Part shown: piece after piece, positions 7,906 to 17,146 of the stretch | How the letters are laid out: each line of letters opens with the position of its first letter | Numbering within the stretch: position 1 is the first letter of the stretch | Assembly (NCBI RefSeq): GCF_001583495.1 | Contig: NZ_LQAQ01000100.1 | Coordinates: 124,001-188,000, forward strand | Reading direction: 5' to 3' | Length of the DNA stretch: 64,000 bases | DNA from: Flammeovirga sp. SJP92 | GTDB lineage: Bacteria; Bacteroidota; Bacteroidia; Cytophagales; Flammeovirgaceae | The notes under the pieces: model-generated | Told to the model about the DNA's origin: nothing | What the model saw: the letters and a program-made list of their open reading frames with translations, nothing else | The model's database searches: none | Made by a program: the position numbers and the translations under genes

Positions 7906-10506
7906 TTAAAAAATAAGGTTAAATGATAGGTTTGGCGTGATGCCTAGCTGTGAGATATCTGTGAGTACGTACTCATAATTATTGGTTACTTCTGGGCTGA
8001 TTTGAGTGACTTGTCGTTCTTCTGTGTTTTGCTGATTGTATAAATCATAGATAGTGAGTACTATTTCACCCTTCATTCTTTTTCCAATTCTGAAATGATA
8101 TTCTGATGAAAAATCTAAACGATGATAAAGAGGCACCTCATAAGGTTCTATATCAGTGGTTTTTGGTAATTCCTGATTGGGAGTTGAGGGTACATTTAAT
8201 AATTCATTAAAATCATAAGAAGTGTTTTTAATTACCCAAGTGAAGCCTGCTTTCCATCTTTTCCTTTTATACATACTAGCAAGCTGAAGGATGTCCGTTC
8301 TCTTTTTTTCTGCTTCTTTTGGTGTATATTGTTTGTTATATTGATTGTGTCCATAACTAGCGTAGAAGTACCAGCGTCTAGCATTGTATTCGTACATTAA
8401 GTCTATGCCATAAGATTCTCCATCTCCAACGTATTTTTTGAAATAGACGGGATTTCTGAAAGTGAGATCAGACATTTCACCAGTACTTTGTTTGTAATAG
8501 GCTTCCACATCAAAAGCATGGTTGAGCCACTTGAAAGTACCGCCACCAATAAAGTGATTAGAAGTGATGACAGGAATATTGACATCATCAGAAATGATCC
8601 AGTAAGAATCATATGTCAACTCATCTGACAATTCTCTTATAAATTGATAATAACGACCAGCAGAGAATTTAAGACTAAACAAATTACTATTTCCAACAGG
8701 CATACTGCCTTGAATTCTTGGTGCTAAATAACTTTTTCCACTAGGTTGATAATACCAAAGTCTACTTCCAACAGTCAGTGAAAGTTTATTGAGCAAGAAG
8801 TTATATTGTGTATAAAGCCCTACTGAATTGGAATGAGTAAGACTGTCAACTTCTCTCATTAGAAATCCGTTTGGCTTCAAATCTTTCACCACCGAGTAAT
8901 AGGTGTAAATGCCTCCCACATCCAAACGTCCATTTTTTAAGAAAATTTGCTGATCAGAATGAAAGCTGATATCCTGCATTTTCTGGTAGCTGAAAGTAGT
9001 TTGTTTCTTTAGTCTATTTTGTTCTGTTGTGTCTCTTCTATAAAAGATTTTATCGTTTCTACGTGTGTTATCAGAGTAAGTGAAATAAACACTTGAATTG
9101 ACTTTTTTATACTTTGAATTCCATTCTAAAGACATGGCATTGTTGCTCCATTCTCTTGTATCAGAGTTCACTTTTGGCTGAGGAGGGGTGCCCCCGTTTC
9201 TTCTGGGTGGATCTCTTAATGGTCTTGGAATTTCAAAAGAGGAGAAGTAATTGTCTTGTGAATAAAGATAGCTGAATGACAACGAGTGATCTTTATTAAT
9301 TTGATAAATTACCTTAGCGTTAGCATCATGATAGTTGATGTCAGGTTTTACACTTTGGTTATGAATACTGATGCTTTCTTCTCCTTCAGCAAATTCTTTA
9401 CTTTCTCCACTTTGTAAATCTCTATCATACAACAGTCTTTCTATGGCTCCATGATACTTTCTGAATGTCCCTAAAACAGCCAGTTTACCTCTAATGATAG
9501 GTGTTGAAAGATACGCTTTGTAACCTAGAAGACTTACCCCAACATTCCCTTCTGTATGATGAAGTGTTGGATTTTTCAAGCCGATATCTAAAATACTGGA
9601 TACTCTGGCACCGAATAAGCAATCATAACCACCAGGATAAAGGGTAGCCGAATTTGTAATATCAGGGTTCACCACACTCTGAAGTCCAAAATAATGATCT
9701 AGCTGATACATAGGATATTTATCAATGAGCGTGAGATTCTGGTCTGTCTCACCTCCTCTTACTTCCAAGGCAGAAGATAAGCCTGTAGTACTCACTCCTG
9801 GTAAAAGTTTTAATGCATAAAAAATATTCTCTTGATTTGAAGTAGGAAGGTTGCCAATACCTGCATTTTTTACATTCTTGCCTCTGCTTTGCTGATCAAT
9901 CAGTGATGTAATAGAATCAAGCTGCGTTTCATAGACCAACTCCGGTAAGCTTTGCTTTTTTACTCTTAGAGCAATGTCCAAAGGTTTGGAAGTATCCAAA
10001 TCTGTGACAGGAATAGCCAAATCTTCAAACCCTAGAAATTTGATAAGTAAAGTGTCATTGGCAGGGACAGAAACACTAAATTTCCCATCAGCATCAGAAA
10101 CTGCATATTTGTTGGTCACCAAAGATTCGATGGTGGTATATGGCAATGTGTTATGCTCAGTGTCGCTGACTATACCTTGAATATTGATTTTTTGAATGAC
10201 TCTTTTTCGAATGACGATAAATTGCTCATCCAAAACTTCATATTCCAAGTCACTGCCAGCAAGGGCCTGCACTAGTGATTTTTCTAATGTGGCTTCATCA
10301 AAAGCTATACTGACTTCTTTATTATCCAGTAATTTGTCATTAAAAGAAAAGTACACACCAAAGTGATGCTCAATTTCTTTGAGGACTTTTTTGAGCGGTT
10401 GACCGTGAAATTGAGCCGTAAAGAGTGGTCCTTGTGCCCAAAGTAACAATGGGCTCAAGAAAAGTAGTATAAGTAATAAGTAGCTATGTTTAATAAGAGA
10501 TTTCAA
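7906..10506 (-). CDS. TonB-dependent receptor with N-terminal STN and carboxypeptidase-like domains
   Basis: This is the outer-membrane receptor of a sigma/anti-sigma-regulated uptake system. After a signal peptide (LLILLFLSPLLLWAQ) come an STN-like domain (PLKKVLKEIEHHFGVYFSF), a carboxypeptidase-regulatory-like beta domain (IQGIVSDTEHNTLPYTTI), a plug (LLPGVSTTGLSSALEVRGG) and a long beta-barrel. I chose TTG at 10506 as start because it places the signal peptide at the N-terminus. It overlaps the FecR stop (10490-10492) by 17 bases, which suggests translational coupling. The open frame extends to 10566, inside FecR. The ligand is unknown. STN-bearing receptors normally signal substrate binding to the FecR-like partner encoded just upstream. 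Confidence 0.88.
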   Translation of the reverse strand: MKSLIKHSYLLLILLFLSPLLLWAQGPLFTAQFHGQPLKKVLKEIEHHFGVYFSFNDKLLDNKEVSIAFDEATLEKSLVQALAGSDLEYEVLDEQFIVIRKRVIQKINIQGIVSDTEHNTLPYTTIESLVTNKYAVSDADGKFSVSVPANDTLLIKFLGFEDLAIPVTDLDTSKPLDIALRVKKQSLPELVYETQLDSITSLIDQQSRGKNVKNAGIGNLPTSNQENIFYALKLLPGVSTTGLSSALEVRGGETDQNLTLIDKYPMYQLDHYFGLQSVVNPDITNSATLYPGGYDCLFGARVSSILDIGLKNPTLHHTEGNVGVSLLGYKAYLSTPIIRGKLAVLGTFRKYHGAIERLLYDRDLQSGESKEFAEGEESISIHNQSVKPDINYHDANAKVIYQINKDHSLSFSYLYSQDNYFSSFEIPRPLRDPPRRNGGTPPQPKVNSDTREWSNNAMSLEWNSKYKKVNSSVYFTYSDNTRRNDKIFYRRDTTEQNRLKKQTTFSYQKMQDISFHSDQQIFLKNGRLDVGGIYTYYSVVKDLKPNGFLMREVDSLTHSNSVGLYTQYNFLLNKLSLTVGSRLWYYQPSGKSYLAPRIQGSMPVGNSNLFSLKFSAGRYYQFIRELSDELTYDSYWIISDDVNIPVITSNHFIGGGTFKWLNHAFDVEAYYKQSTGEMSDLTFRNPVYFKKYVGDGESYGIDLMYEYNARRWYFYASYGHNQYNKQYTPKEAEKKRTDILQLASMYKRKRWKAGFTWVIKNTSYDFNELLNVPSTPNQELPKTTDIEPYEVPLYHRLDFSSEYHFRIGKRMKGEIVLTIYDLYNQQNTEERQVTQISPEVTNNYEYVLTDISQLGITPNLSFNLIF

Positions 10507-11458
10507 CTTCTTTTTTCTTGTTGTCGATCTTGTAATTGATATCCATTGATTTGGATATAATATCAAGTGCTTTTTCTAGATTCTTATTCGATATTGTTCC
10601 CGAGAAGCGTAATTTTTGAATACCTGAGTCTTTGTAAATAATTCGGATATCGAATTGTCTTTGAATTTCTTCAAATACACTTTCCAGCGGAGCATTAGAA
10701 TATTTGAACAATCCTTTCTGCCAATTCGGCTGTGTATTGGAATGTGTATTGGTTACAAAGCTGCCATTTTTATAAACAGCTTCTTTTCCTTTGGTCAGGA
10801 TAACTTGATTGCCATCCTTATCTTTCACCGCCACTTTACCCGTATAACAGCTGACTATCCATTTCTGCTTCCTCGCCAATATATTAAAGCTTGTCCCAAG
10901 CACAGTAACTGTACCAAGTTCTGTATTAACCTGGAAAGTTTGTCCTTTTTCTACGTTAAAGAAGGCTTCCCCCTTCAGAGAGATGTAACGTCCTGCTTTG
11001 AAACTTTTCTTGTCGTAAGAAATAGAACTTCCTGCATTTAAGTTGACTGTTGAACCGTCTGGCAGGGTGATATTATTAGTGAATCCCTTACGTGCAGTAT
11101 CCACGTGATGCTGAGGTACGAAATTTCTGTAATAGAAATTGATAATTATACCCAGTACAATCACAGCGGCACCATATTTCCACCAAGTGTTCTTGAATGA
11201 TATGGTTTTTGTTTTGATTGGAGAATTTGAATCAGCAATTTTCTGATCAATTTCTTTCCAGAGTTCACGTTCACGTTGTGCTGAGAAATAATGATCTTTT
11301 ACTTTTACTTGCTTGACCCAATCTATGGCTTTATCAATATTTTCCTTCTCCTCAGGGTTCTCTTCGAGGTATTTATTCCAATAATCATCTTTAGAAACAT
11401 CTCCTAAAACCCAAGTGACGAATTCTTTATTCTCTATATATTTATCAATTGCAGACAT
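10490..11458 (-). CDS. FecR-family anti-sigma factor
   Basis: This 322-residue single-pass inner-membrane regulator has a cytoplasmic N-terminal region (about 1-88) that would bind the sigma factor, one membrane segment (YGAAVIVLGIIINFYYR, about 94-110), and a periplasmic FecR domain with the usual GEAFFNVEK and LGTSFNILA-type blocks. The C-terminal part (FEEIQRQFDIRIIYKD) is the typical DUF4974 module. It lies 50 bases after the sigma gene and overlaps the receptor gene. The family pattern is that ligand-loaded receptor signals through FecR to release the sigma factor. Confidence 0.92.
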   Translation of the reverse strand: MSAIDKYIENKEFVTWVLGDVSKDDYWNKYLEENPEEKENIDKAIDWVKQVKVKDHYFSAQRERELWKEIDQKIADSNSPIKTKTISFKNTWWKYGAAVIVLGIIINFYYRNFVPQHHVDTARKGFTNNITLPDGSTVNLNAGSSISYDKKSFKAGRYISLKGEAFFNVEKGQTFQVNTELGTVTVLGTSFNILARKQKWIVSCYTGKVAVKDKDGNQVILTKGKEAVYKNGSFVTNTHSNTQPNWQKGLFKYSNAPLESVFEEIQRQFDIRIIYKDSGIQKLRFSGTISNKNLEKALDIISKSMDINYKIDNKKKEVEISY

Positions 11459-11508
11459 CTTATTTTCAATGAGGTATATTCAGTAAAGAGCTATAAAATT
11501 GATTTGTA

Positions 11509-12108
11509 CTATATTTCAGTGAAAAAACTTTCAATTATTTTTCCAACTAACAATATAAGTAGAGGGTCGTCCATGTTGTTTCTCATTTTTTTCAATGCAG
11601 AAGCTTGAACATTTCTGACAGATTGATTACTGATTTGCATGATTTCACTGACTTCCTCAGGCGTAAAACCATTGTAAAACCTTAAGTAGATCACCTCTTT
11701 TTGTCTTCCAGAGAGTGTTTCCAAACATTCTAGAAGCTTATCTTTTGTGAGCTGATCCGTTTCAGAAGAAATAATTTGCTCTTCCATTGTAAAGGTCACA
11801 TCAAATGTATCCTCAGGTACTTCTTCTGTAACTGTGGTTTTAGAATTTTTCTTCAGCTTTTCATAAATACTCCTTTTCAGAGAAACCATTAAATACAGTT
11901 TCACATTATCAGTATCTCCCAAAGAGGAGCGTTTTTCCCATAAACGGAGGAATAAATCTTGAACACAGTCTTCCACAAGACTAGCATCTTGACAAAAATG
12001 ATAACCGTACTTGTACAATAATTTTATGTATTGATCATAAAAGTACTTGATGGCTGAAGCATCATTTTTTTCCTTAAGTTGTTTCCAATGTAAAAGGTCC
12101 TGTGACAT
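11509..12108 (-). CDS. ECF-type RNA polymerase sigma factor
   Basis: This is a 199-residue sigma-70 family factor with only regions 2 and 4. Region 2 includes EDCVQDLFLRLWEKR. Region 4 includes CLETLSGRQKEVIYLRFYNGFTPEEVSEIM with a helix-turn-helix. It heads the sigma/FecR/receptor operon and is probably freed by the FecR protein to transcribe that operon. The 5' flank (12109 onward) should hold its promoter, but I could not identify a convincing one. Confidence 0.93.
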   Translation of the reverse strand: MSQDLLHWKQLKEKNDASAIKYFYDQYIKLLYKYGYHFCQDASLVEDCVQDLFLRLWEKRSSLGDTDNVKLYLMVSLKRSIYEKLKKNSKTTVTEEVPEDTFDVTFTMEEQIISSETDQLTKDKLLECLETLSGRQKEVIYLRFYNGFTPEEVSEIMQISNQSVRNVQASALKKMRNNMDDPLLILLVGKIIESFFTEI

Positions 12109-12740
12109 TTATTGAAGCGGAACTAAGATGAAGTAAAAAAATACTTGAAGTATAAAAATGAGCAAGAATGATATGTATTTGCATGCTAAAAAGTCAATCT
12201 TATACTTGAAGCTGAAGAACTTATTATCACAGCTAAGTTAATCATTTCTTTTAACTATGAACAAAAAGTAAGGTTCAGACTTAGATATCAGGGTATTGTA
12301 ATCACAATAATAAGTACTTCGCTAAAAATTGAAGCTAATTAATTCTTCATTAGAATCATAAAACAATAATTGGAGTTAGTATGAAATAATTTAGTCTTAG
12401 TACTTACTATAAATAATACAATAGATACACCTCCTACCCTCATATGAAAGTAGGGGGTAATCGTATCTAATTTATCTATTCGTTTGATAAGTGGCCAAAG
12501 TTATAACATTATTCGAATTGAAAAAGTACAATTCAAAGAATTATTAAAAAGAGAGCTGTTATTGAATGTATGTTAATCGTTTTGCTTTGAAATACTAAAA
12601 ACACTTCTCGTTATATCGAATTCGGAAATTTTTTCATCGAATTTGGTAAATAAATAATAACAACATTGTTTAGAATGATTCTAGACAGTATTATTGTATT
12701 GTTATTTAAAATTAGTCTAAATAAAGCAAATGTGAGTTGT
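12109..12740. other. Divergent intergenic region between the sigma operon and the first Xus-like locus
   Basis: About 630 AT-rich bases with no open frame of note on either strand. It holds a short imperfect hairpin near 12428-12450 (CTCCTAC pairing with GTAGGGG) and a pair of direct repeats at 12615-12646 close to the receptor gene. I see nothing else. Confidence 0.5.
12615..12646 (+). promoter_or_regulatory. Paired direct repeats, candidate operator of the TonB receptor
   Basis: ATCGAATTCGG (12615-12625) and ATCGAATTTGG (12636-12646) differ at one base and are spaced exactly 21 bp, two helical turns. They lie about 95-125 bases before the receptor start at 12741. That phasing suits two regulator monomers or dimers bound on one face of the DNA, perhaps an iron-responsive regulator. 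Confidence 0.4.
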
Positions 12741-15125
12741 ATGATACAACGCTTCTTCTTTTTTATTTTTTTACTTTTTATTTCAATCACGTTATCCTTT
12801 AGTCAAAATAAAGTAATCGTTTCAGGAAAAGTAATTGATAGTCAAACAAACGATAATATTCCTTTTTGTACGGTCCAATTGAAAGATCTCAAAAAAGGAG
12901 GTTATACTAATATAGACGGTTTTTTTAAGCTGCCTAAAGTACCCGTAGGAAAGCATGAAGTGATGGTTACGCACATGGGGTATTCGCCTTATTTGAAAAC
13001 CATAAATGTCACTAAAAAAGGTATATCTAATTTAGTTATTTCATTATCAGAGAGTGAGGTAGAATTAGATGAAGTAATGGTTATTGGGGAGTCAGAAGAA
13101 ACTCAAATGGAGAAGCAAGGGTTTTCAGCTCAAAAAATTGATACTGAAAAAGTAGCAATTCAATCTGTTGAACTCAATACTTTATTAGATCAGACCTCTG
13201 GGATTAACGTAAGACAAGAAGGAGGATTAGGGTCTAGAACAAAGTACAGCATTAATGGATTGAGCGGAAACGCAGTAAGAATTTTTATTGATGGAATTCC
13301 CATGGAATATTATGGACCATCTTATTCTATCAATTCTTTGCCTGTCAATTTGATTGAAGAAATAGAAGTATACAAAGGTGTTGTTCCTGTGACTTTAGGG
13401 TCGGATGCTTTAGGTGGAGCAATCAATATAAAAACTAAAAAAGGAAAAGAAAATACATTGGATTTTTCTTACTCCATAGGTTCCTTTAATACACATCAGG
13501 TAGCATTAAATGGGGCTCATAGAAATAAAGATAATGGTTTTACTTTCAGAGGCTCTTTATTTTATAATTATGCAGATAATAATTATGAGGTTTGGGGAGA
13601 TGATGTAAAAGTGACAAACCCTGAAAATGGTAGAGTAGAAGAAGTAAGAGCCAAACGTTTTAATGATGGTTATGAGGCCTATGGTACAAAACTAGATATT
13701 GGGTTTACTGATACAAAATGGGCAAATCAATTTTTGGTGAGCTTAGTGTATTCCGATATGTATAAAGAAGTACAGCATGGTGCCACTATGAATGTGCCTT
13801 TTGGCGAAAGACATTATACACAAGGGAATATAGTTCCAAGTATTACATATCAAAAGAAGGATTTATTTACGGAAGGACTGGATGTGGATTTATTTTCTTC
13901 ATATGCCATAAATTCTAGAACATTAGTAGATACTACGACCAACAAGTATAATTGGTATGGAGAAATTTGGGGAGAAAACCCGGGTGGAGGAGAAGCAGGA
14001 GGCCCTGTTCATTCTACCACTGATGAGGGAACACTGATCAATAGGTTTAATGTATCTTATGCTTTCAATAATGATAATATTTTAAACCTAAGTGGAATCA
14101 TCACGGATTACAAAAGAACAGGTTTTAATAGAGAAGCTCAATTAGGAGGTGATACAAGTAATGATTATCAAAAAATCAACAAAAGTATTATAGGGCTTTC
14201 ATATTCGAATAGTGCGTTTACCAATAAATTAAGAACGAACCTTTTCGTAAAACAATATGCGTATTCGGTAGATGCATTATATCATACTTACAGTGGTGGA
14301 GAATACCATCCTTTACCAAAGCAAACTTCGGATATTAATTATGGGTATGGTATTGCTTCAAGCTATGACTTGACTAAAAAATTGACAATTAAGTTTTCAG
14401 CAGAACAAGCAGTAAGATTACCTGTACCTGATGAAATATTTGGTAATGGTGCTGAAAATGCAATTTCCAATCTAGGATTAGAGCCTGAAATAAGTCAAAA
14501 TATGAACTTAGGGTTTAGATATGGAGAACTGTATTTAGGTGATCATAGTTTAACACTCTCCACTACTTTATTTTATAGAGATGTGACCAATATGATTCAG
14601 AGAAGTGTGAATACACGAGGTGATTTATTTTTCTATGAGAACTTTGGGAAAATCCTGTCAAAAGGCGTGGATGTGCAGGTTGATTATGACTACAATAGAA
14701 AATTGTTTTTCACTTTCTCAGGCTCTTACAACGATACAAGATACAAGACAAAATATACAGCAGACGGATATAAAAACTTGCATTATAATTCACGTTTGAA
14801 AAATGCTCCTTATCTGCAATTCAATACCAATATGCGTTATGACTTGAGTGACTTATTAAGTTCAAAAGGTCAATTACAAGTGTATTGGAACATGAGATAT
14901 GTATATGAATACTTCCGCTATTGGGAAAATATAGGGAGTGACAATAAAGACATCATTCCAACGCAGTTTGTAAATGATCTAGGAGCATCCTATCGTTTCC
15001 CTCAAAACAAATTGGCGTTAAGCTTAGATATCAAGAATTTATTTAATGAACAGGTGTTTGACAATTTCGCAATTCAACAACCTGGAAGAGGAGTATACTT
15101 CAAAGTGAGTTATTCCATTTTTTAG
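12741..15125 (+). CDS. TonB-dependent receptor, Xus-like locus A
   Basis: This is an outer-membrane gated channel of 794 residues from ATG 12741. That start places the signal peptide (MIQRFFFFIFLLFISITLSFSQ) at the N-terminus; the frame is open from 12666. After a carboxypeptidase-like beta domain (SGKVIDSQTNDNIPFCTVQL) comes a plug (LDQTSGINVRQEGGLGSRT, INSLPVNLIEEIEVYKG, DALGGAINI), then a barrel ending in an aromatic residue (SYSIF). The DUF4374 lipoprotein gene follows after 25 bases and a PepSY gene completes the locus. This is the arrangement known for the xenosiderophore system XusABC of Bacteroides thetaiotaomicron. It is clearly paralogous to the receptor at 23076-25538. Confidence 0.9.
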   Translation: MIQRFFFFIFLLFISITLSFSQNKVIVSGKVIDSQTNDNIPFCTVQLKDLKKGGYTNIDGFFKLPKVPVGKHEVMVTHMGYSPYLKTINVTKKGISNLVISLSESEVELDEVMVIGESEETQMEKQGFSAQKIDTEKVAIQSVELNTLLDQTSGINVRQEGGLGSRTKYSINGLSGNAVRIFIDGIPMEYYGPSYSINSLPVNLIEEIEVYKGVVPVTLGSDALGGAINIKTKKGKENTLDFSYSIGSFNTHQVALNGAHRNKDNGFTFRGSLFYNYADNNYEVWGDDVKVTNPENGRVEEVRAKRFNDGYEAYGTKLDIGFTDTKWANQFLVSLVYSDMYKEVQHGATMNVPFGERHYTQGNIVPSITYQKKDLFTEGLDVDLFSSYAINSRTLVDTTTNKYNWYGEIWGENPGGGEAGGPVHSTTDEGTLINRFNVSYAFNNDNILNLSGIITDYKRTGFNREAQLGGDTSNDYQKINKSIIGLSYSNSAFTNKLRTNLFVKQYAYSVDALYHTYSGGEYHPLPKQTSDINYGYGIASSYDLTKKLTIKFSAEQAVRLPVPDEIFGNGAENAISNLGLEPEISQNMNLGFRYGELYLGDHSLTLSTTLFYRDVTNMIQRSVNTRGDLFFYENFGKILSKGVDVQVDYDYNRKLFFTFSGSYNDTRYKTKYTADGYKNLHYNSRLKNAPYLQFNTNMRYDLSDLLSSKGQLQVYWNMRYVYEYFRYWENIGSDNKDIIPTQFVNDLGASYRFPQNKLALSLDIKNLFNEQVFDNFAIQQPGRGVYFKVSYSIF

Positions 15126-15150
15126 AAATCATATAATTTAAAATCATACA

Positions 15151-16395
15151 ATGAAACTATCAACTACTTCAAAATTAGCGAGTTTGTTCGTGGCAACTGC
15201 TCTATTTGGTTTAACTTCATGTGAAAAGAATGATGAGCCTTCAGCAGGTGGTGAAGAAACTGAAAAAACAGTTTTTCATATTGCAGCAGATGTAGCTGAT
15301 CCTGATGGTGACGCAACAGTATTTATGCAACCTACAGCCAACTTAGTAGATACAACGCTTACTTTTATCAATAATGGATACCAAATGGAAGGTGTGCGTT
15401 CTGCCAGAGTAACAACTGCAGGTGGAAGAGTATATAACCTTAATTATGGTACAGGTGAAATATATGAGTTGGAGCATGATGGCGGTTCAAGTTATACGAA
15501 AGTACAAACTGTAAACCTTAGCAAGTGGGTAGGTGAATATCCAAGATTTGCGGCGGTAAGTGATGATTATATTTTAGCACACAATGTATTACGTGAGACT
15601 TCAGAAGACCAAAGAAGTATTACAGTGACATTACAAGTTGTAAAAGTTGGTTTGCCAGGTTTGGTTTTCAATGAGGCAGAAGATTATGTACAACATGAGT
15701 TAGGTACATTCTCTGTTGGTGAAGATTATGTATTCAGAGTGGATGCTCCAGTGATCAGTGGTAATAAAGTATACTATGGTACTGGTTACAGAACTGTAGG
15801 TGAGCCAGATGCCGAAAGCACACCTCGTCCTGATGAAATGGCTTCTATCATTTTAGATTGGCCGTCATTGGCAAATCCAAAAATTGTAACAACTGATGCT
15901 TCTCAAGGTGATACTTATGGTTATAGAGGTACTGCAATGTTTGTACATGAAGATTATGTATATCAAATCAATATGACAACTGGAGGTTCAGATGCAGTAA
16001 TCACAAGATTGGATGCCAATGGTAATTATGACGCTAACTATGAGTTCAATATCACAGATGTAATTGGAAGAGCTGTAGGTTCTATCAATTTCCATCATGT
16101 TGGTGGAGGTAAAGGTTACGTAGCATTAGATGATTTATCATTAGGTAGTGATGTAGAAGACACTTATGATATGGCTTATTTTGATGTGACTGCTAAAACA
16201 GTTGAAGTTCTTTCTGAAGTTCCAAAATCAAATATGTGGTACTACCAAAGCGGTGCCATTGAAGATGATAAGTTTTATATGGCTGTAAGTCCATCAACTG
16301 AAAATGCTTACATCTGGGAATTCTCTGGTACTGATGCTGTAAAAGGAGCTCAATTAGATGGAGGAAACGTATTTGTACAAGGCGTTTATAAATAA
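15151..16395 (+). CDS. DUF4374 lipoprotein (XusB-like siderophore-binding partner), locus A
   Basis: This 414-residue lipoprotein has signal peptide cleavage at LTSC. Acidic residues follow the lipidated Cys (EKNDE), which in Bacteroidota can favour surface export. The body is repetitive beta-strand sequence consistent with a beta-propeller, with family-typical blocks TFINNGYQMEGVRSARV, YGYRGTAMFVHEDYVYQIN and NMWYYQSGAI. XusB of B. thetaiotaomicron, a DUF4374 protein, captures siderophores for its receptor; that role is inferred here from family and neighbours. A terminator-like hairpin at 16468-16511 separates it from the next gene. Confidence 0.87.
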   Translation: MKLSTTSKLASLFVATALFGLTSCEKNDEPSAGGEETEKTVFHIAADVADPDGDATVFMQPTANLVDTTLTFINNGYQMEGVRSARVTTAGGRVYNLNYGTGEIYELEHDGGSSYTKVQTVNLSKWVGEYPRFAAVSDDYILAHNVLRETSEDQRSITVTLQVVKVGLPGLVFNEAEDYVQHELGTFSVGEDYVFRVDAPVISGNKVYYGTGYRTVGEPDAESTPRPDEMASIILDWPSLANPKIVTTDASQGDTYGYRGTAMFVHEDYVYQINMTTGGSDAVITRLDANGNYDANYEFNITDVIGRAVGSINFHHVGGGKGYVALDDLSLGSDVEDTYDMAYFDVTAKTVEVLSEVPKSNMWYYQSGAIEDDKFYMAVSPSTENAYIWEFSGTDAVKGAQLDGGNVFVQGVYK

Positions 16396-16467
16396 AGAAA
16401 ATAAAGGTTTTTTAAGTTGATGAGCTATCCATCAGTTTAAAAGTCGTTTTGGAATAGAGAATAAAAT

Positions 16468-16511
16468 AGGGAGGGTAAAGGTCTTGAGATTTTTAAGCCT
16501 CCTTATTTTTT
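16468..16511 (+). terminator. Hairpin with T-tract inside locus A
   Basis: AGGGAGG (16468-16474) pairs with CCTCCTT (16498-16504), with a short inner CTT/AAG stem, followed by ATTTTTT. It sits 73 bases after the DUF4374 stop and 18 before the next start, so it may partly uncouple the two downstream genes from the receptor pair. Confidence 0.6.
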
Positions 16512-16528
16512 AAAATTTAGAAAATAAT

Positions 16529-17146
16529 ATGAAAAAGCTAGTAGTACTATTAATGGCAGTTACACTTTTCTTTTCTTGTTCTGAAGAGAAAAGAAGAAGA
16601 GGAATTGATTTCTCTAAATTAAAAGCGGAGCTTAATCTAACAGATGCACAAGTTGAAAAATATGATGCTGTAGTTGCTTCAAGTGATGAAGAAAGACAAA
16701 AGCAGATGGAAGAAATGAAGGCTTCAGGTAAGATGAACCGTAAAGGTTTTATGAAAATCATGAAGACTTCTTACACAAAACAAGAGGCAGCGTTCAAAGA
16801 TTTCTTGAATGAAGAACAACAAGTACTTGTGCATGAGTTCATCAAGAAAAATATGCCAGGTCAATCCGATTACTCTGATGAGTTGAAAGCAGAAATTATC
16901 CAGACGCTTGCTTTAGATTCTGCTCAAACTGTAAAGTATAAAGCAGTTAACCAGGCATTTGCAAAAGCATTCAGAGATGCTCATGATCACTATCATGGAA
17001 ATGGTGAAGCAGCCAATATGTATTGGAATCAATTTAATGAAGACCGTAAAACAGCACTTCAAAAAATCTTCACTGAGGAGCAATACGCTCAATACTTGGA
17101 GTTGATTAAGAAAGAAAACTATAGAGGTAAAAACGAAAGAGGATAA
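16529..17146 (+). CDS. Spy/CpxP-like helical lipoprotein with His cluster
   Basis: This is a 205-residue predicted lipoprotein (TLFFSC, Cys17). The rest is highly charged and helical. It contains two copies of a module: LNLTDAQVEKYDAV (35-48) with FLNEEQQVLVHEFIKK (92-107), and LALDSAQTVKYKAV (127-140) with FTEEQYAQYLELIKK (181-195). These resemble the LTxxQ motif of Spy/CpxP periplasmic proteins. A histidine cluster H152-D-H-x-H156 could bind a metal. It is absent from the paralogous locus B. Its stop overlaps the PepSY start (TAATG), so the two are translationally coupled. A role in metal handling or protection of the PepSY partner is inference. Confidence 0.65.
   Translation: MKKLVVLLMAVTLFFSCSEEKRRRGIDFSKLKAELNLTDAQVEKYDAVVASSDEERQKQMEEMKASGKMNRKGFMKIMKTSYTKQEAAFKDFLNEEQQVLVHEFIKKNMPGQSDYSDELKAEIIQTLALDSAQTVKYKAVNQAFAKAFRDAHDHYHGNGEAANMYWNQFNEDRKTALQKIFTEEQYAQYLELIKKENYRGKNERG

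Noticed and set aside
12428-12450. CTCCTAC/GTAGGGG hairpin as a terminator or riboswitch before locus A
   Set aside because: Seven pairs with a wobble, no T-tract, and nearly 300 bases from the nearest gene; no riboswitch-like conserved core was seen.
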